Assembly: GCA_031397815.1 (NCBI GenBank)
Contig: JANNMJ010000135.1
Span: forward strand, 1 to 21,282
Reading direction: 5' to 3'
Origin: JANNMJ01 sp031397815
Lineage (GTDB): Bacteria > Bacteroidota > Bacteroidia > Cytophagales > Hymenobacteraceae
DNA: 21,282 nucleotides
Shown: positions 6,898-14,494 of the stretch, piece after piece
Layout: the number at the start of each line of letters is the position of its first letter
Position numbering within the stretch: position 1 is the stretch's first letter
Translations under genes and position numbers: made by a program
The notes under the pieces: generated by a model
Seen by the model: the letters and a program-made list of their open reading frames with translations, nothing else
The model's database searches: none
What the model was told of the DNA's origin: nothing

Positions 6898-7490
6898 TGG
6901 CGAAAAGGTGGTACGTTTGCGCAAGTTTACGGCTCACCGACGGCCCGCGACGCGCTGCGCCTTCTCGCTCTCTATGAAAGTCACGTACCCCGGTTACTGC
7001 GACCTTTTGTGCGAAATTGACGCGTTTGGCGTGATTTTCGGCCCTTTCGGCACCGCTAATCCTCTGACAAAGGGTGCGGAAGCAGCCGGGCAGAAGGTCG
7101 ATTTTATTTCACTCCCGCACCATCAAGCCGTCCAGACGCCCGACGTGGAACGTATCACTACCAGCGATCAGATGCCCCTTTCGGCCTCTGGCGCAGTGGG
7201 GGTTTACGGGCGCCGGGGCGGGGAGAAAAAGGGCGTAAGCATGGTCGGCGTGGAACGGCGGACGGCTTCCGTGGAACAAATTTTTGCCGTGTAGGCCGAA
7301 AATGGGGTTACAATCGGCCGGGGGGTAGGATATACGTGCAGATTTCCCAGCCGTTAACGATAGCGCCAAAACGCTGTTCGTTCAGAATCAGAAACTTGTA
7401 CGAACTTCGGATTGCACTAAGCAACGAAAACCTCTGTTTAGACGACGCGCTTCGGCCTGTCTGAAACGCTTCTCACTACTGAACCACCCA
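6898..7490. other. Gap without a recognisable gene before parA
   Basis: About 590 bases. The best open frame runs 6974-7294 on the plus strand (106 codons from ATG, MKVTYPGYCDLLCEIDAF...), but I recognise nothing in it, and frames of similar length occur by chance at this GC content. A small inverted repeat GGCCGA/TCGGCC lies at about 7293-7318. The part from 7320 to 7490 is more AT-rich and should hold the parA promoter, though I could not pick out a convincing one. Confidence 0.4.
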
Positions 7491-8375
7491 ATGGGAAAAA
7501 TTATCGCGGTCGCTAACCAGAAAGGCGGAGTCGGGAAAACGACTTCCGCCATCAATCTGGCTGCCTCACTTGCGGCGCTCGAATTCCGAACGCTCCTCGT
7601 CGATGCCGACCCTCAGGCCAATGCCACTTCCGGCATCGGCTTCGATCCGAAAGACATCAGCACCAGCATTTACGAGTGTATGGTAGACGGCACCCGCGCC
7701 CGCGATGCCGTTTTGGTCTCGAACGATATCGAGCACCTGCATTTGCTGCCGTCGCACATCAATCTGGTGGGCGCGGAGGTCGAGATGATCAACCTGCCGC
7801 AGCGCGAAGAGAAGATGAAAGAGGCGCTGGCGGACGTCGTCGACCTCTACGATTTTATCATCATCGACTGCTCACCGTCGCTTGGTCTGATTACCGTTAA
7901 CGCCCTCACGGCGGCCAATTCGGTCATTATTCCGGTGCAATGCGAGTACTTCGCCCTCGAAGGCCTCGGCAAGCTCCTCAACACGATCAAGATTATCCAG
8001 AGTCGCCTCAACACCGATCTAGAGATTGAAGGCATTCTGCTGACGATGTACGACGTGCGGCTCCGACTCTCGAACCAAGTGGTGGAAGAGGTGCGGATGC
8101 ACTTCCAGCAGCTCGTGTTCGATACGATCATTCCGCGCAACGTGAAGCTCTCGGAATCACCGTCTTACGGTCTGCCGGTGCTGTTGCACGATGCCGAGTC
8201 GAAGGGCGCGATCAGCTACCTGAATCTGGCGCGCGAGATCGGCGAGAAGAACGGGCTCCTCGAACCCACGCCTGCCGAAACCGACGACGATACTGCGGAA
8301 GCCACCGACCCCGATGCGCCGACCGACGAGTCGGCCGATACCGCCGCCGACCCGGCGCCCGCGCGCACTCGCTAA
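7491..8375 (+). CDS. parA: Chromosome partitioning ATPase ParA (Soj)
   Basis: 294 residues. ParA is the DNA-binding ATPase that, with ParB and parS, moves the replicated chromosome origin. Seen: deviant Walker A KGGVGKTT at 11-18, Walker A' LLVDADPQANAT at 35-46, Walker B FIIIDCSPS with D126, and the late VRMHFQQLVFDTIIPRNVKLSESPSYG. It ends with an unusual acidic, Ala/Asp/Thr-rich tail of about 37 residues after EKNGLL (EPTPAETDDDTAEATDPDAP...), beyond the normal ParA fold and probably disordered. parB follows 63 bases later. The absence of an N-terminal helix-turn-helix fits chromosomal rather than plasmid ParA. Confidence 0.97.
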   Translation: MGKIIAVANQKGGVGKTTSAINLAASLAALEFRTLLVDADPQANATSGIGFDPKDISTSIYECMVDGTRARDAVLVSNDIEHLHLLPSHINLVGAEVEMINLPQREEKMKEALADVVDLYDFIIIDCSPSLGLITVNALTAANSVIIPVQCEYFALEGLGKLLNTIKIIQSRLNTDLEIEGILLTMYDVRLRLSNQVVEEVRMHFQQLVFDTIIPRNVKLSESPSYGLPVLLHDAESKGAISYLNLAREIGEKNGLLEPTPAETDDDTAEATDPDAPTDESADTAADPAPARTR

Positions 8376-8438
8376 TCTGTTAGTCTGACGCTGTTCCTTC
8401 TGCCCTTCACCTGCTTCTGATGACGGCTTTCGAGCCGG

Positions 8439-9362
8439 ATGCGTATGGCCGAGAAAACTGAGAAAAAGCCGGAAAAGAAAAGCGGTTTGGGGCGCGGCCT
8501 CAACGCCCTGCTCGACGGCCCTTACGATGCCAAGAAAGACCTAGCGGTTGCGCGCGTGAACACCATCACGGGCATTCCGATTGGGCATATCGAGACGAAC
8601 CCGTTCCAGCCGCGCGCCCGTTTCGACGAGGAAGCGATGCAGGAGCTGGCCGAATCGATTCGTCAACAGGGTATCATTCAGCCGATTACCGTTCGGCAGC
8701 TCGGGCCGCACCAGTTCCAGCTCATTTCCGGTGAGCGCCGCTTACAGGCGTCGAAGCTGGCGGGGCTTGACGCGATTCCCGCGTACGTCCGCAAGGCCGA
8801 CGACCAGCAGATGCTGGAGCTGGCGCTGATCGAGAACATTCAGCGCGAGAACCTCAACGCAATCGAAATCGCGCTCTCGTTTCAGCGGCTCGTGACTGAG
8901 TGCAACCTCAAACAGGAGGAGCTGGGCGAGCGGGTCGGGAAGAAGCGCACGACCGTCACGAACTACCTGCGACTGCTGAAGCTGCCGCCGGATATTCAAA
9001 TCGGGCTGCGCGACAACAAAATCACGATGGGCCACGCCCGGGCGCTGGTCAACATTGAAACTGTCGACCAGCAATTGGCGGTGTTTCGGCGGGTGGTGGA
9101 TGAAGATTTGTCGGTGCGGCGCGTGGAGGAGATTGCCCGCGACCTCACCAAGCCCGCCAAGCGCAAGGACACCGAAGAAGTAGACCCCGCCGACCGCACC
9201 GAGCTGCACGAAGACCTCAAACAGCTCGAAACCCGTCTCCGCTCATACTTCGGTACGCGAATCGACGTTCGGTCGAATCAAAGCGGCAAAGGCGAAATCA
9301 AAATACCGTTCGCATCCGTTGATGAGCTGAACCGGATTCTGGAAATGATTCAGCTCGGCTGA
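8439..9362 (+). CDS. parB: Chromosome partitioning protein ParB (Spo0J)
   Basis: 307 residues; a second ATG two codons in (8445) is an equally good start. ParB is a CTP-dependent DNA clamp that loads at parS sites and stimulates ParA. Seen: the basic N-terminus with GLGRGLNALLD (16-26) that contacts ParA, the ParB/Srx domain with PFQPRARFDEEAMQELAESI, GERR at 98-101 and ENIQRENLNAIEIA at 132-145, and a helix-turn-helix at about 158-181 (ELGERVGKKRTTVTNYLRLL) that reads parS. The C-terminal dimer part ends RILEMIQLG. It is part of the conserved parA-parB-DUF5683-dapB-lepB order. Confidence 0.97.
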   Translation: MRMAEKTEKKPEKKSGLGRGLNALLDGPYDAKKDLAVARVNTITGIPIGHIETNPFQPRARFDEEAMQELAESIRQQGIIQPITVRQLGPHQFQLISGERRLQASKLAGLDAIPAYVRKADDQQMLELALIENIQRENLNAIEIALSFQRLVTECNLKQEELGERVGKKRTTVTNYLRLLKLPPDIQIGLRDNKITMGHARALVNIETVDQQLAVFRRVVDEDLSVRRVEEIARDLTKPAKRKDTEEVDPADRTELHEDLKQLETRLRSYFGTRIDVRSNQSGKGEIKIPFASVDELNRILEMIQLG

Positions 9363-9446
9363 GCTTGAGCCTGAGATTCAGAGCCAAAGCTTGAGAACAA
9401 GCCTGACGTGACGCCGTATCCGGTCGCGCTACCCGACTTTTGCTGC

Positions 9447-10040
9447 GTGAACCGTCCGTTATTTCTTCTGCCGATACTGCTCCTGCTAGCGGCGCCGCGC
9501 TTGGCGCGGGCGCAGGTCGTGACGGCCGGGCCTGATTCGGTGGCCGTCAGCACAACCGCCGCGCCCATCAACCCGCCGGGAATGAGTCGACCGGGAAAAG
9601 CCGCGCTTTGGGGCCTGATTCCCGGCGGCGGGCAGGTCTACAACCGCGATTACTGGAAGGTGCCGATCGTGTACGCCGCCGTCGGCGGAATGGCTTATAT
9701 GGTAATTTTCAATAATGTACGGTACCGCGCATTCCGCCAAGCGTACCAAATCCGCACCGACGGCGATTCCACTACCGTCGATATGGGCAAGTACACGGCG
9801 AACATCCGCACCGAAGCCACCGTGCTGCGCGGGCAGGCGTTTTACCGCCGCAACCGCGACCTCAGCATCATCGGCACCGCGCTGGTTTACGGGATGACGA
9901 TTGCGGAAGCCCTCGTCGACGCCCACCTCTCGACGTTCACCATTTCCGACGACCTCTCGCTCCGCGCCGCCCCCGCGATGCTGCCGCAGCCCGGCCGCTT
10001 CCCCACGCCCGGTCTCGGCCTGACGCTCACCGTTCGGTAG
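9447..10040 (+). CDS. DUF5683 domain membrane protein
   Basis: 197 residues from the GTG at 9447, chosen because it gives a clean signal peptide (MNRPLFLLPILLLLAAPRLA, cleavage near RAQ). A GTG at 9408 would add 13 residues of unlikely sequence. The DUF5683 core is at about 48-150: SRPGKAALWGLIPGGGQVYN with the family glycine motif, YWKVPIVYAAVGGMAYMVIF as a membrane segment, then a segment rich in arginine (RRNRDLSIIGTALVYGMTIAEALVDAHL) with a second membrane stretch. The function is unknown. Its constant place between parB and dapB in Bacteroidota suggests an envelope or housekeeping role, which is inference. Confidence 0.85.
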   Translation: MNRPLFLLPILLLLAAPRLARAQVVTAGPDSVAVSTTAAPINPPGMSRPGKAALWGLIPGGGQVYNRDYWKVPIVYAAVGGMAYMVIFNNVRYRAFRQAYQIRTDGDSTTVDMGKYTANIRTEATVLRGQAFYRRNRDLSIIGTALVYGMTIAEALVDAHLSTFTISDDLSLRAAPAMLPQPGRFPTPGLGLTLTVR

Positions 10041-10045
10041 CGAAT

Positions 10046-10079
10046 CGCCGCCGGATTACGGGTAATCCGGCTCACGGCG
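10046..10079. other. Stem-loop after the DUF5683 gene
   Basis: Inner stem CCGGATTAC (10051-10059) with GTAATCCGG (10062-10070), extended by CGCCG (10046-10050) with CGGCG (10075-10079) across a four-base bulge. It starts five bases after the stop codon. There is no T-run, so it is at best a weak or factor-dependent terminator, or an RNA-stabilising hairpin. Confidence 0.5.
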
Positions 10080-10214
10080 GCTCGGCCCAGACAACCCTTG
10101 CTAGTGGTTGCGGCCTCTATCCGCCACCGCTAAGCGAAAAAATTGCTTGCACACCACGCGCACGACCACTCGCGCTAACCGGTGAGCGGCGTTTCAATTC
10201 CGATTCGTTCTCCT

Positions 10215-10940
10215 ATGAATCTTCTGCTGATAGGTTACGGCCGAATGGGCCGCGCGATTGCTGAGCTGGCCCCGGCCCACGGCTTCCAAGTGGCCGCCAT
10301 TGCCGACCCCACGCACGGGCAGCCGCTGGAAGCGCTCGACTTAAAGGCTTTCGACGTCGCGATTGAGTTTACGCGGCCGGAAGCGGCGTTTGATAACATT
10401 GCCGCGTGCCTGCGGGCGGGTTTGCCGGTCGTAAGCGGCTCCACGGGTTGGCTCGACCGGTTCGACGAAGCCCGGGCGCTGGCGGAGCAAACCGGCGGGG
10501 CGCTTTTTTACGCGTCCAATTACAGCGTCGGCGTCAACTTATTCTTCCATTTCACTGACCTGCTGGCGCAGAAGATGGCGGAATGGCCCGATTACCGGCC
10601 CCGTCTCACCGAAATCCACCACACGCACAAGCTCGACTCGCCGAGCGGTACCGCGCTCACCACGGCGGCGGCAGTGCTGCGCCACACCCCGGCCCTGACC
10701 GGCTGGCAGGAAGTAGCCCCCACCGAACCATCGGCCCCCGACAAGCTCGCCATCGAAGCCCACCGCGAGGGCGAAGTCGTCGGTACTCACGAAGTGACTT
10801 GGCGCACCGCCACCGACGAGCTGACCCTGCGTCACGCCGCCCACTCACGCAGCGGCTTCGCCGATGGCGCGCTTCGGGCGGCCGGTTGGCTGGTGGGGCG
10901 GAGCGGAACCTTCGGCATGCGCGAGATGCTAGGTTTATAG
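10215..10940 (+). CDS. dapB: 4-hydroxy-tetrahydrodipicolinate reductase DapB
   Basis: 241 residues from the ATG at 10215; the frame is open further up to a GTG at 10182, but the ATG gives the family start MNLLLIGYGRMGRAIAE, which is the dinucleotide-binding loop. DapB reduces 4-hydroxy-tetrahydrodipicolinate with NAD(P)H in the diaminopimelate/lysine pathway in the cytoplasm. The signature EIHHTHKLDSPSGTAL at about 133-148 contains the catalytic histidines H135/H136 and K139, aligned with E. coli H159/H160 and K163. SGSTGW (74-79) and ASNYSVGVNLFF (100-111) are also typical. The length matches the short Bacteroidota form rather than the longer E. coli one. Confidence 0.96.
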   Translation: MNLLLIGYGRMGRAIAELAPAHGFQVAAIADPTHGQPLEALDLKAFDVAIEFTRPEAAFDNIAACLRAGLPVVSGSTGWLDRFDEARALAEQTGGALFYASNYSVGVNLFFHFTDLLAQKMAEWPDYRPRLTEIHHTHKLDSPSGTALTTAAAVLRHTPALTGWQEVAPTEPSAPDKLAIEAHREGEVVGTHEVTWRTATDELTLRHAAHSRSGFADGALRAAGWLVGRSGTFGMREMLGL

Positions 10941-11022
10941 TTGCTGTTTCGCTCGCACGTCGCACCTTCACGCTGGCCGTAACTTGCTCCCGATTTCGCG
11001 GCTGTTCTGCTGCCTTTCTTAA

Positions 11023-12183
11023 ATGGATCTTACCTTCTGGAAGAAGAAACCCACTACGCCCGCCAAGCCGAAAGGAGCCGTGCGCGAGTGGACTGATGCG
11101 ATTGTGTTTGCGGTGCTCGCCGCTACGCTGATTCGCTGGGCCACGTTTGAGGCCTACACGATTCCCACGCCGTCGATGGAAAACTCGCTGCTCGTCGGCG
11201 ATTATCTGTTCGTCTCGAAGCTGCATTATGGGCCTACTACGCCCATTACGCCGTTGCAGCTTCCGCTCACGCACCAGACTATCCCCGGCACGAGCATTCC
11301 GTCGTTCTCCGATGCTATTCGGCTGCCTCAGTGGCGGTTGCCGGGCTTCTCCGACGTTAAAAGCGGCGATGTGGTGGTGTTTCACGTCCCGACGGAAGCC
11401 CAGTACCCGCCCGACCTTCGCACGAACTACATCAAGCGCTGCATCGCGGTGGCGGGCGATGAGCTGCTCATCAAGCGGCGTCAGGTTTACGTGAATGGTA
11501 AGCCGATGGAGAACCCGCCGCAGATGCAGTACGCCTACGTGGTGAGCGGCACGGGGGTGCTCAACGAAGAGACATTCTACCAGCGCGGCATCCAGACGCC
11601 CGAAGGCGACGGCTACGGCAACTTCCTCGTCCACTGCACGCCCGCCGTGGCGAAGGAGCTGAAAAGCCTGGAGTTCGTGAAGAACGTCGAGCTATACGCA
11701 AGCCGCACCGACAGCGCGGGCGTCGGCGACCCACGCATCTTCCCCAACAACCCCGACGCCAACATTCAGCTTCCGTTAGCCACGCTGGCGCCCCCCAAAG
11801 TGGTGGTGCCGTGGAATAAAGACAATTTCGGCCCTGTCCGAATTCCGAAAAAAGGCGCTACCGTGCAGCTCACGCCCGCCACCGTGCCGCTCTACCTGAA
11901 GGTGATTATGCGCTACGAAGACAACCCCGGCGTCAAGCTCGGCCCCGACGGCATGCTTTATCAAGCCGACGGCAAGCCGCTCACTTCCTACACCTTCAAG
12001 CAGAATTACTACTGGATGATGGGCGACAACCGCCACAACTCCGAGGATTCGCGCTTCTGGGGTTTCGTGCCGGAAGAGCAAATCGTCGGCAAAGCGGTCT
12101 TCATCTGGATGTCCTCGAACCCGCACCCCGAGCAAGGCGGCAGCAGCATCCGCTGGAACCGCCTCTTCTCTCTCATTCGCTAA
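11023..12183 (+). CDS. lepB: Signal peptidase I
   Basis: 386 residues. This membrane serine protease removes signal peptides from secreted proteins. Seen: one N-terminal membrane segment at about 25-45 (DAIVFAVLAATLIRWATFEA), box B TIPTPSMENSLLVGDYLFVSK with nucleophile S51, the general base K138 in NYIKRCIAVAGDELLI, and the C-terminal MMGDNRHNSEDSRFWGFVPEEQIVGKA. Between residues about 160 and 330 lies a long insertion, so the protein is larger than E. coli LepB (324); a large insertion is usual in Bacteroidota. It ends the parA-to-lepB block and is followed by a strong terminator. Confidence 0.96.
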   Translation: MDLTFWKKKPTTPAKPKGAVREWTDAIVFAVLAATLIRWATFEAYTIPTPSMENSLLVGDYLFVSKLHYGPTTPITPLQLPLTHQTIPGTSIPSFSDAIRLPQWRLPGFSDVKSGDVVVFHVPTEAQYPPDLRTNYIKRCIAVAGDELLIKRRQVYVNGKPMENPPQMQYAYVVSGTGVLNEETFYQRGIQTPEGDGYGNFLVHCTPAVAKELKSLEFVKNVELYASRTDSAGVGDPRIFPNNPDANIQLPLATLAPPKVVVPWNKDNFGPVRIPKKGATVQLTPATVPLYLKVIMRYEDNPGVKLGPDGMLYQADGKPLTSYTFKQNYYWMMGDNRHNSEDSRFWGFVPEEQIVGKAVFIWMSSNPHPEQGGSSIRWNRLFSLIR

Positions 12184-12221
12184 GAGAAGGAAGGGTAAAA
12201 GGTCAGGATAAAAATGGAAAA

Positions 12222-12253
12222 GGGCGGAGCTGGTCTCCGCCCTTTTTGTTTTT
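12222..12253 (+). terminator. Intrinsic terminator after lepB
   Basis: Perfect stem GGGCGGAG (12222-12229) and CTCCGCCC (12235-12242) with a five-base loop, followed at once by TTTTTGTTTTT (12243-12253). It lies 39 bases after the lepB stop. Confidence 0.95.
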
Positions 12254-12292
12254 ACTCAGTCGGCAACAGTTCAAGTCGCCCCCTCTCCGCCA

Positions 12293-12329
12293 ATTTTTAA
12301 TTAATAATTCTTAATTATTAATTAAAAAT
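12293..12329. repeat. A/T-only palindrome between convergent genes
   Basis: Arms 12293-12309 and 12313-12329 are perfect 17-bp reverse complements made only of A and T, with the loop CTT. The repeat reaches the first base of the stop codon (read on the minus strand) of the acyltransferase gene. It could be a terminator for that gene, or a repeated intergenic element. It stands out in GC-rich DNA. Confidence 0.85.
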
Positions 12330-14083
12330 CAATACCTCGCCAGCAGCTTATGCGTCCGCTCCGGAAGCTGCCGCGCATCCAGCACCAACAGTCCGTCGAG
12401 GGCATTGGAAAACGCGGGGTCGAGGTTGAAGCCGATTAGGCGGCCGTGTTGGCGCAGGTATTGGCGGAGCAGCACTGGCACGCCGAGGCCGCCGGGCTCG
12501 ATGTCGGCTAGTAGGCGGTCGAGGGCGTCGAGGGCGTCGGGGGTGGTGGGGAGAAGGGTCATTGGGTCGGCTTCGAGGGCCGCGCCGGGCAGCGGACGGT
12601 AGCGGAACGGCTTGCGTGGCCGGACATGACGTGCCAATTCAGGGTCGAAATAATGCCGCGTGAGATACTGTGTGAGCAACGCCTTCGAGACTTCCGAAAA
12701 CCGATTCGAGATGCTCACCGGCCCAATCAGATAATGATAATCCGGATGACGCGCGAGCCACGTCGCCAAGCCTTTCCAGAGGAGCGCCAACGGCAACGGC
12801 TGCCGCTGATACTCCGTCCGGACCCACGAGCGCCCCAGTTCCAGTGATTCGCGCAGCAGCGGTTTCAGCGGTTTCTTCAACCGAAAAAGCGTGTGCAGGT
12901 ACAGCCCGCGCTTGCCGAGCTTCCGCAGAATCGGGCGGCCCGGCCCCAGACGGTACGCCCCGACGAGGCGCCGCGCGTCGCGGTCGTACAGGAACAGGTG
13001 ACGGTAATAATCGTCGTACTGGTCGAGGTCGAGCGCCTTGCCGGTGCCCTCGCCGACGCCCCGAAACGTCAGCTCGCGGAGCCGACCGATTTCGCGCAGC
13101 ACATTCGGAATCTCCTGCGCCTTGGTGGCGTACACTTCCCAATTGCGCGAGTGAACGAGCAGCCGACCGGGCCGCAGACGGGCCAAATCGGCCTCGATGA
13201 GCGCCGCATCCGTCTCGGCCACCACTTGCGGAAGGACGGCGGTGGGCGGCGGCGTGGCCTCGGCGCACGCCATTCCGGCGGCGCCCAGCGCGAAAACCCG
13301 CGCCCGCAGGTACGGGAGCAGATCGTTGGGGGAGAGCTGGAGCAGGTCGGGAGCGCGCACCGGGTGGCCGATGCGCACCTGCACCGTCTGGCCACGCTTG
13401 TTGATCAATTCGGCCGGGAGCCGCGCCGTGCGGAGCAGCGGATGCAGCAGGCTCAACAGTTGAAAAGCCGCCGAATTATGGCCGCTGAGCCATATCGGCA
13501 CCACCGGCACGCGGGCGCGCAGCAGCAAGCGGGCGGCGGTGGGGTGCCATTCCGGCTCACTCGCCGGGCCGAACGGCGTGGTGGGGTGCGCGACTTCACC
13601 GGCCGGAAAAAGCAGCAGCGGAACATCGTTGTGGAGCCGCCGGAGCAGCTCGCGCACGCCCGAAACGTTCTGAGCGGGGTCGTCGGCGTCGGGGCTGACG
13701 AGCAGAAGCTGGTCGGGGATAACGGGCATTAGCGGGCGCAGCCGCTCCGTCGCGACGGCGACCAAATCCGGCCGCGCCTTGAGCAGCACGTGCAGCAGCA
13801 CCACGCCGTCGAGGATGCCCGACGGGTGATTTGCCACCGCCACGAACGCGCCTTTGGCCGGTAAGCGCCGCAGCTCGGCGGGGGCGACTTCAATCTGAAT
13901 CGCCAGCTCGCGCAGCACCCCCGCCACGAACGCCGCGCCGCGCAGGTGCGCCACGGCCTCGTATAATCGCTCCAGCTCAGGCAGCCCGGTCAGCGCATTG
14001 AGCAGCGGCCGAAGCATCTGCCGGGCGCGCGGCCCAAACAAGGGCGGATACGGAAGACCTGAGTCAGGAAAAAGCTGCATCAT
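12329..14083 (-). CDS. Two-domain acyltransferase (PlsC-like plus GNAT/OlsB-like), OlsF type
   Basis: 584 residues. The N-terminal half (about 45-265) is a lysophospholipid acyltransferase: the catalytic motif NHPSGILD at 85-92, FPAGE at 159-163, and VPVVPIWLSGHN near 192-203. The histidine-to-aspartate spacing is five residues, not the usual four. The C-terminal half (about 300-480) is a GNAT/hemolysin-like N-acyltransferase: RNWEVYATKAQEIPNVLREI, LRELTFRGVGEGTG, DDYYRHLFLYDRDARRLVGAYRLG, LELGRSWV at 415-422 and LIGPVSISNRF at 452-462. This domain order matches OlsF, the bifunctional enzyme that makes ornithine lipids, and the paired GlsB/GlsA enzymes of glycine lipids in Bacteroides. The product here is probably an N- and O-acylated amino-acid lipid; which amino acid cannot be read. 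It stands alone as a minus-strand gene. Confidence 0.82.
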   Translation of the reverse strand: MMQLFPDSGLPYPPLFGPRARQMLRPLLNALTGLPELERLYEAVAHLRGAAFVAGVLRELAIQIEVAPAELRRLPAKGAFVAVANHPSGILDGVVLLHVLLKARPDLVAVATERLRPLMPVIPDQLLLVSPDADDPAQNVSGVRELLRRLHNDVPLLLFPAGEVAHPTTPFGPASEPEWHPTAARLLLRARVPVVPIWLSGHNSAAFQLLSLLHPLLRTARLPAELINKRGQTVQVRIGHPVRAPDLLQLSPNDLLPYLRARVFALGAAGMACAEATPPPTAVLPQVVAETDAALIEADLARLRPGRLLVHSRNWEVYATKAQEIPNVLREIGRLRELTFRGVGEGTGKALDLDQYDDYYRHLFLYDRDARRLVGAYRLGPGRPILRKLGKRGLYLHTLFRLKKPLKPLLRESLELGRSWVRTEYQRQPLPLALLWKGLATWLARHPDYHYLIGPVSISNRFSEVSKALLTQYLTRHYFDPELARHVRPRKPFRYRPLPGAALEADPMTLLPTTPDALDALDRLLADIEPGGLGVPVLLRQYLRQHGRLIGFNLDPAFSNALDGLLVLDARQLPERTHKLLARY

Positions 14084-14231
14084 CGAAGAGACCGGTAGAC
14101 GCGGCCCGAATAGCCGCCCTCAAACTTCCGGGCACTAGGTTAGCAGGGTGTTAGCTGTGGGTTAAGGTTTGGGTTTCGAGGGTTGAAGAGGGCCATCTGA
14201 GAGCCAGTTCGTTAATCTGTTCTTCAAAAAA

Positions 14232-14283
14232 CTCCCCGCCCCGGAGGGGAGGGGTGGCCGGAACGGCCGGGGTGGGGGGACAC
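14232..14283. repeat. G/C-rich intergenic repeat with two small hairpins
   Basis: Contains TCCCC...GGGGA (14233-14250) and GGCCG-GAA-CGGCC (14256-14268), then GGTGGGGGGACAC (14271-14283), the same 13 bases with which the window begins. It lies in a gap of about 410 bases (14084-14494) that has no gene; 14084-14231 shows nothing I can name. Confidence 0.6.
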
Positions 14284-14318
14284 GCAGATACAGCCCGCCA
14301 TAGAACGTTTCATAACCG

Positions 14319-14386
14319 CATGCGGGCGGGCACAAGGCCAGCCCCTACCGGGGACGTAGGGGCGTGGCCCTGTGCCCGCCCGCATG
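14319..14386. repeat. Long near-perfect inverted repeat
   Basis: Left arm 14319-14348 starts CATGCGGGCGGGCACA; right arm 14356-14386 ends TGTGCCCGCCCGCATG. The 30- and 31-base arms pair throughout except for one mismatch and one extra base, with a seven-base loop. It contains a GTAGGGGC box like the GTAGGGAC box of the repeat at 5098-5155, so the two may belong to one broad family of intergenic hairpins. Confidence 0.75.
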
Positions 14387-14414
14387 TGGCTGCCGGTGCT
14401 CAGCCGCCCCCCTT

Positions 14415-14465
14415 AAAAAAGACGGCCCGCCGCCGCTACCCTTTCAGAGTAGCAACGACGGGCCG
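14415..14465 (-). terminator. Intrinsic terminator after the outer-membrane barrel gene
   Basis: Read on the minus strand, CGGCCCG and the following ten bases pair with the reverse segment ending CGGGCCG, giving a 17-bp stem with three G-T pairs (14423-14465). It is followed by TC and a run of six T (plus-strand A at 14415-14420). It lies about 30 bases past the stop codon at 14495. Confidence 0.9.
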
Positions 14466-14494
14466 CAACCAATTGCCGGGCTTCTACCGAGCGC

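Noticed and set aside
6912..6919. TACGTTTG, a full match to the Bacteroidota -7 box on the plus strand
   Set aside because: No TTG lies at the required distance upstream and no supported plus-strand gene starts downstream for more than 550 bases.
6133..7020. Plus-strand open frame opposite the substrate-binding protein
   Set aside because: Antisense shadow of a clear family 5 binding protein; the translation is Arg/Gly-rich without a recognisable domain.
11378..11387. TGTTTCACGT inside lepB, a perfect left part of a parS site
   Set aside because: The right half does not match at all (10 of 16 overall), so ParB binding is unlikely.
12893..13732. Long plus-strand open frame opposite the acyltransferase gene
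   Set aside because: It is antisense to a well-recognised two-domain protein and has no motif of its own.
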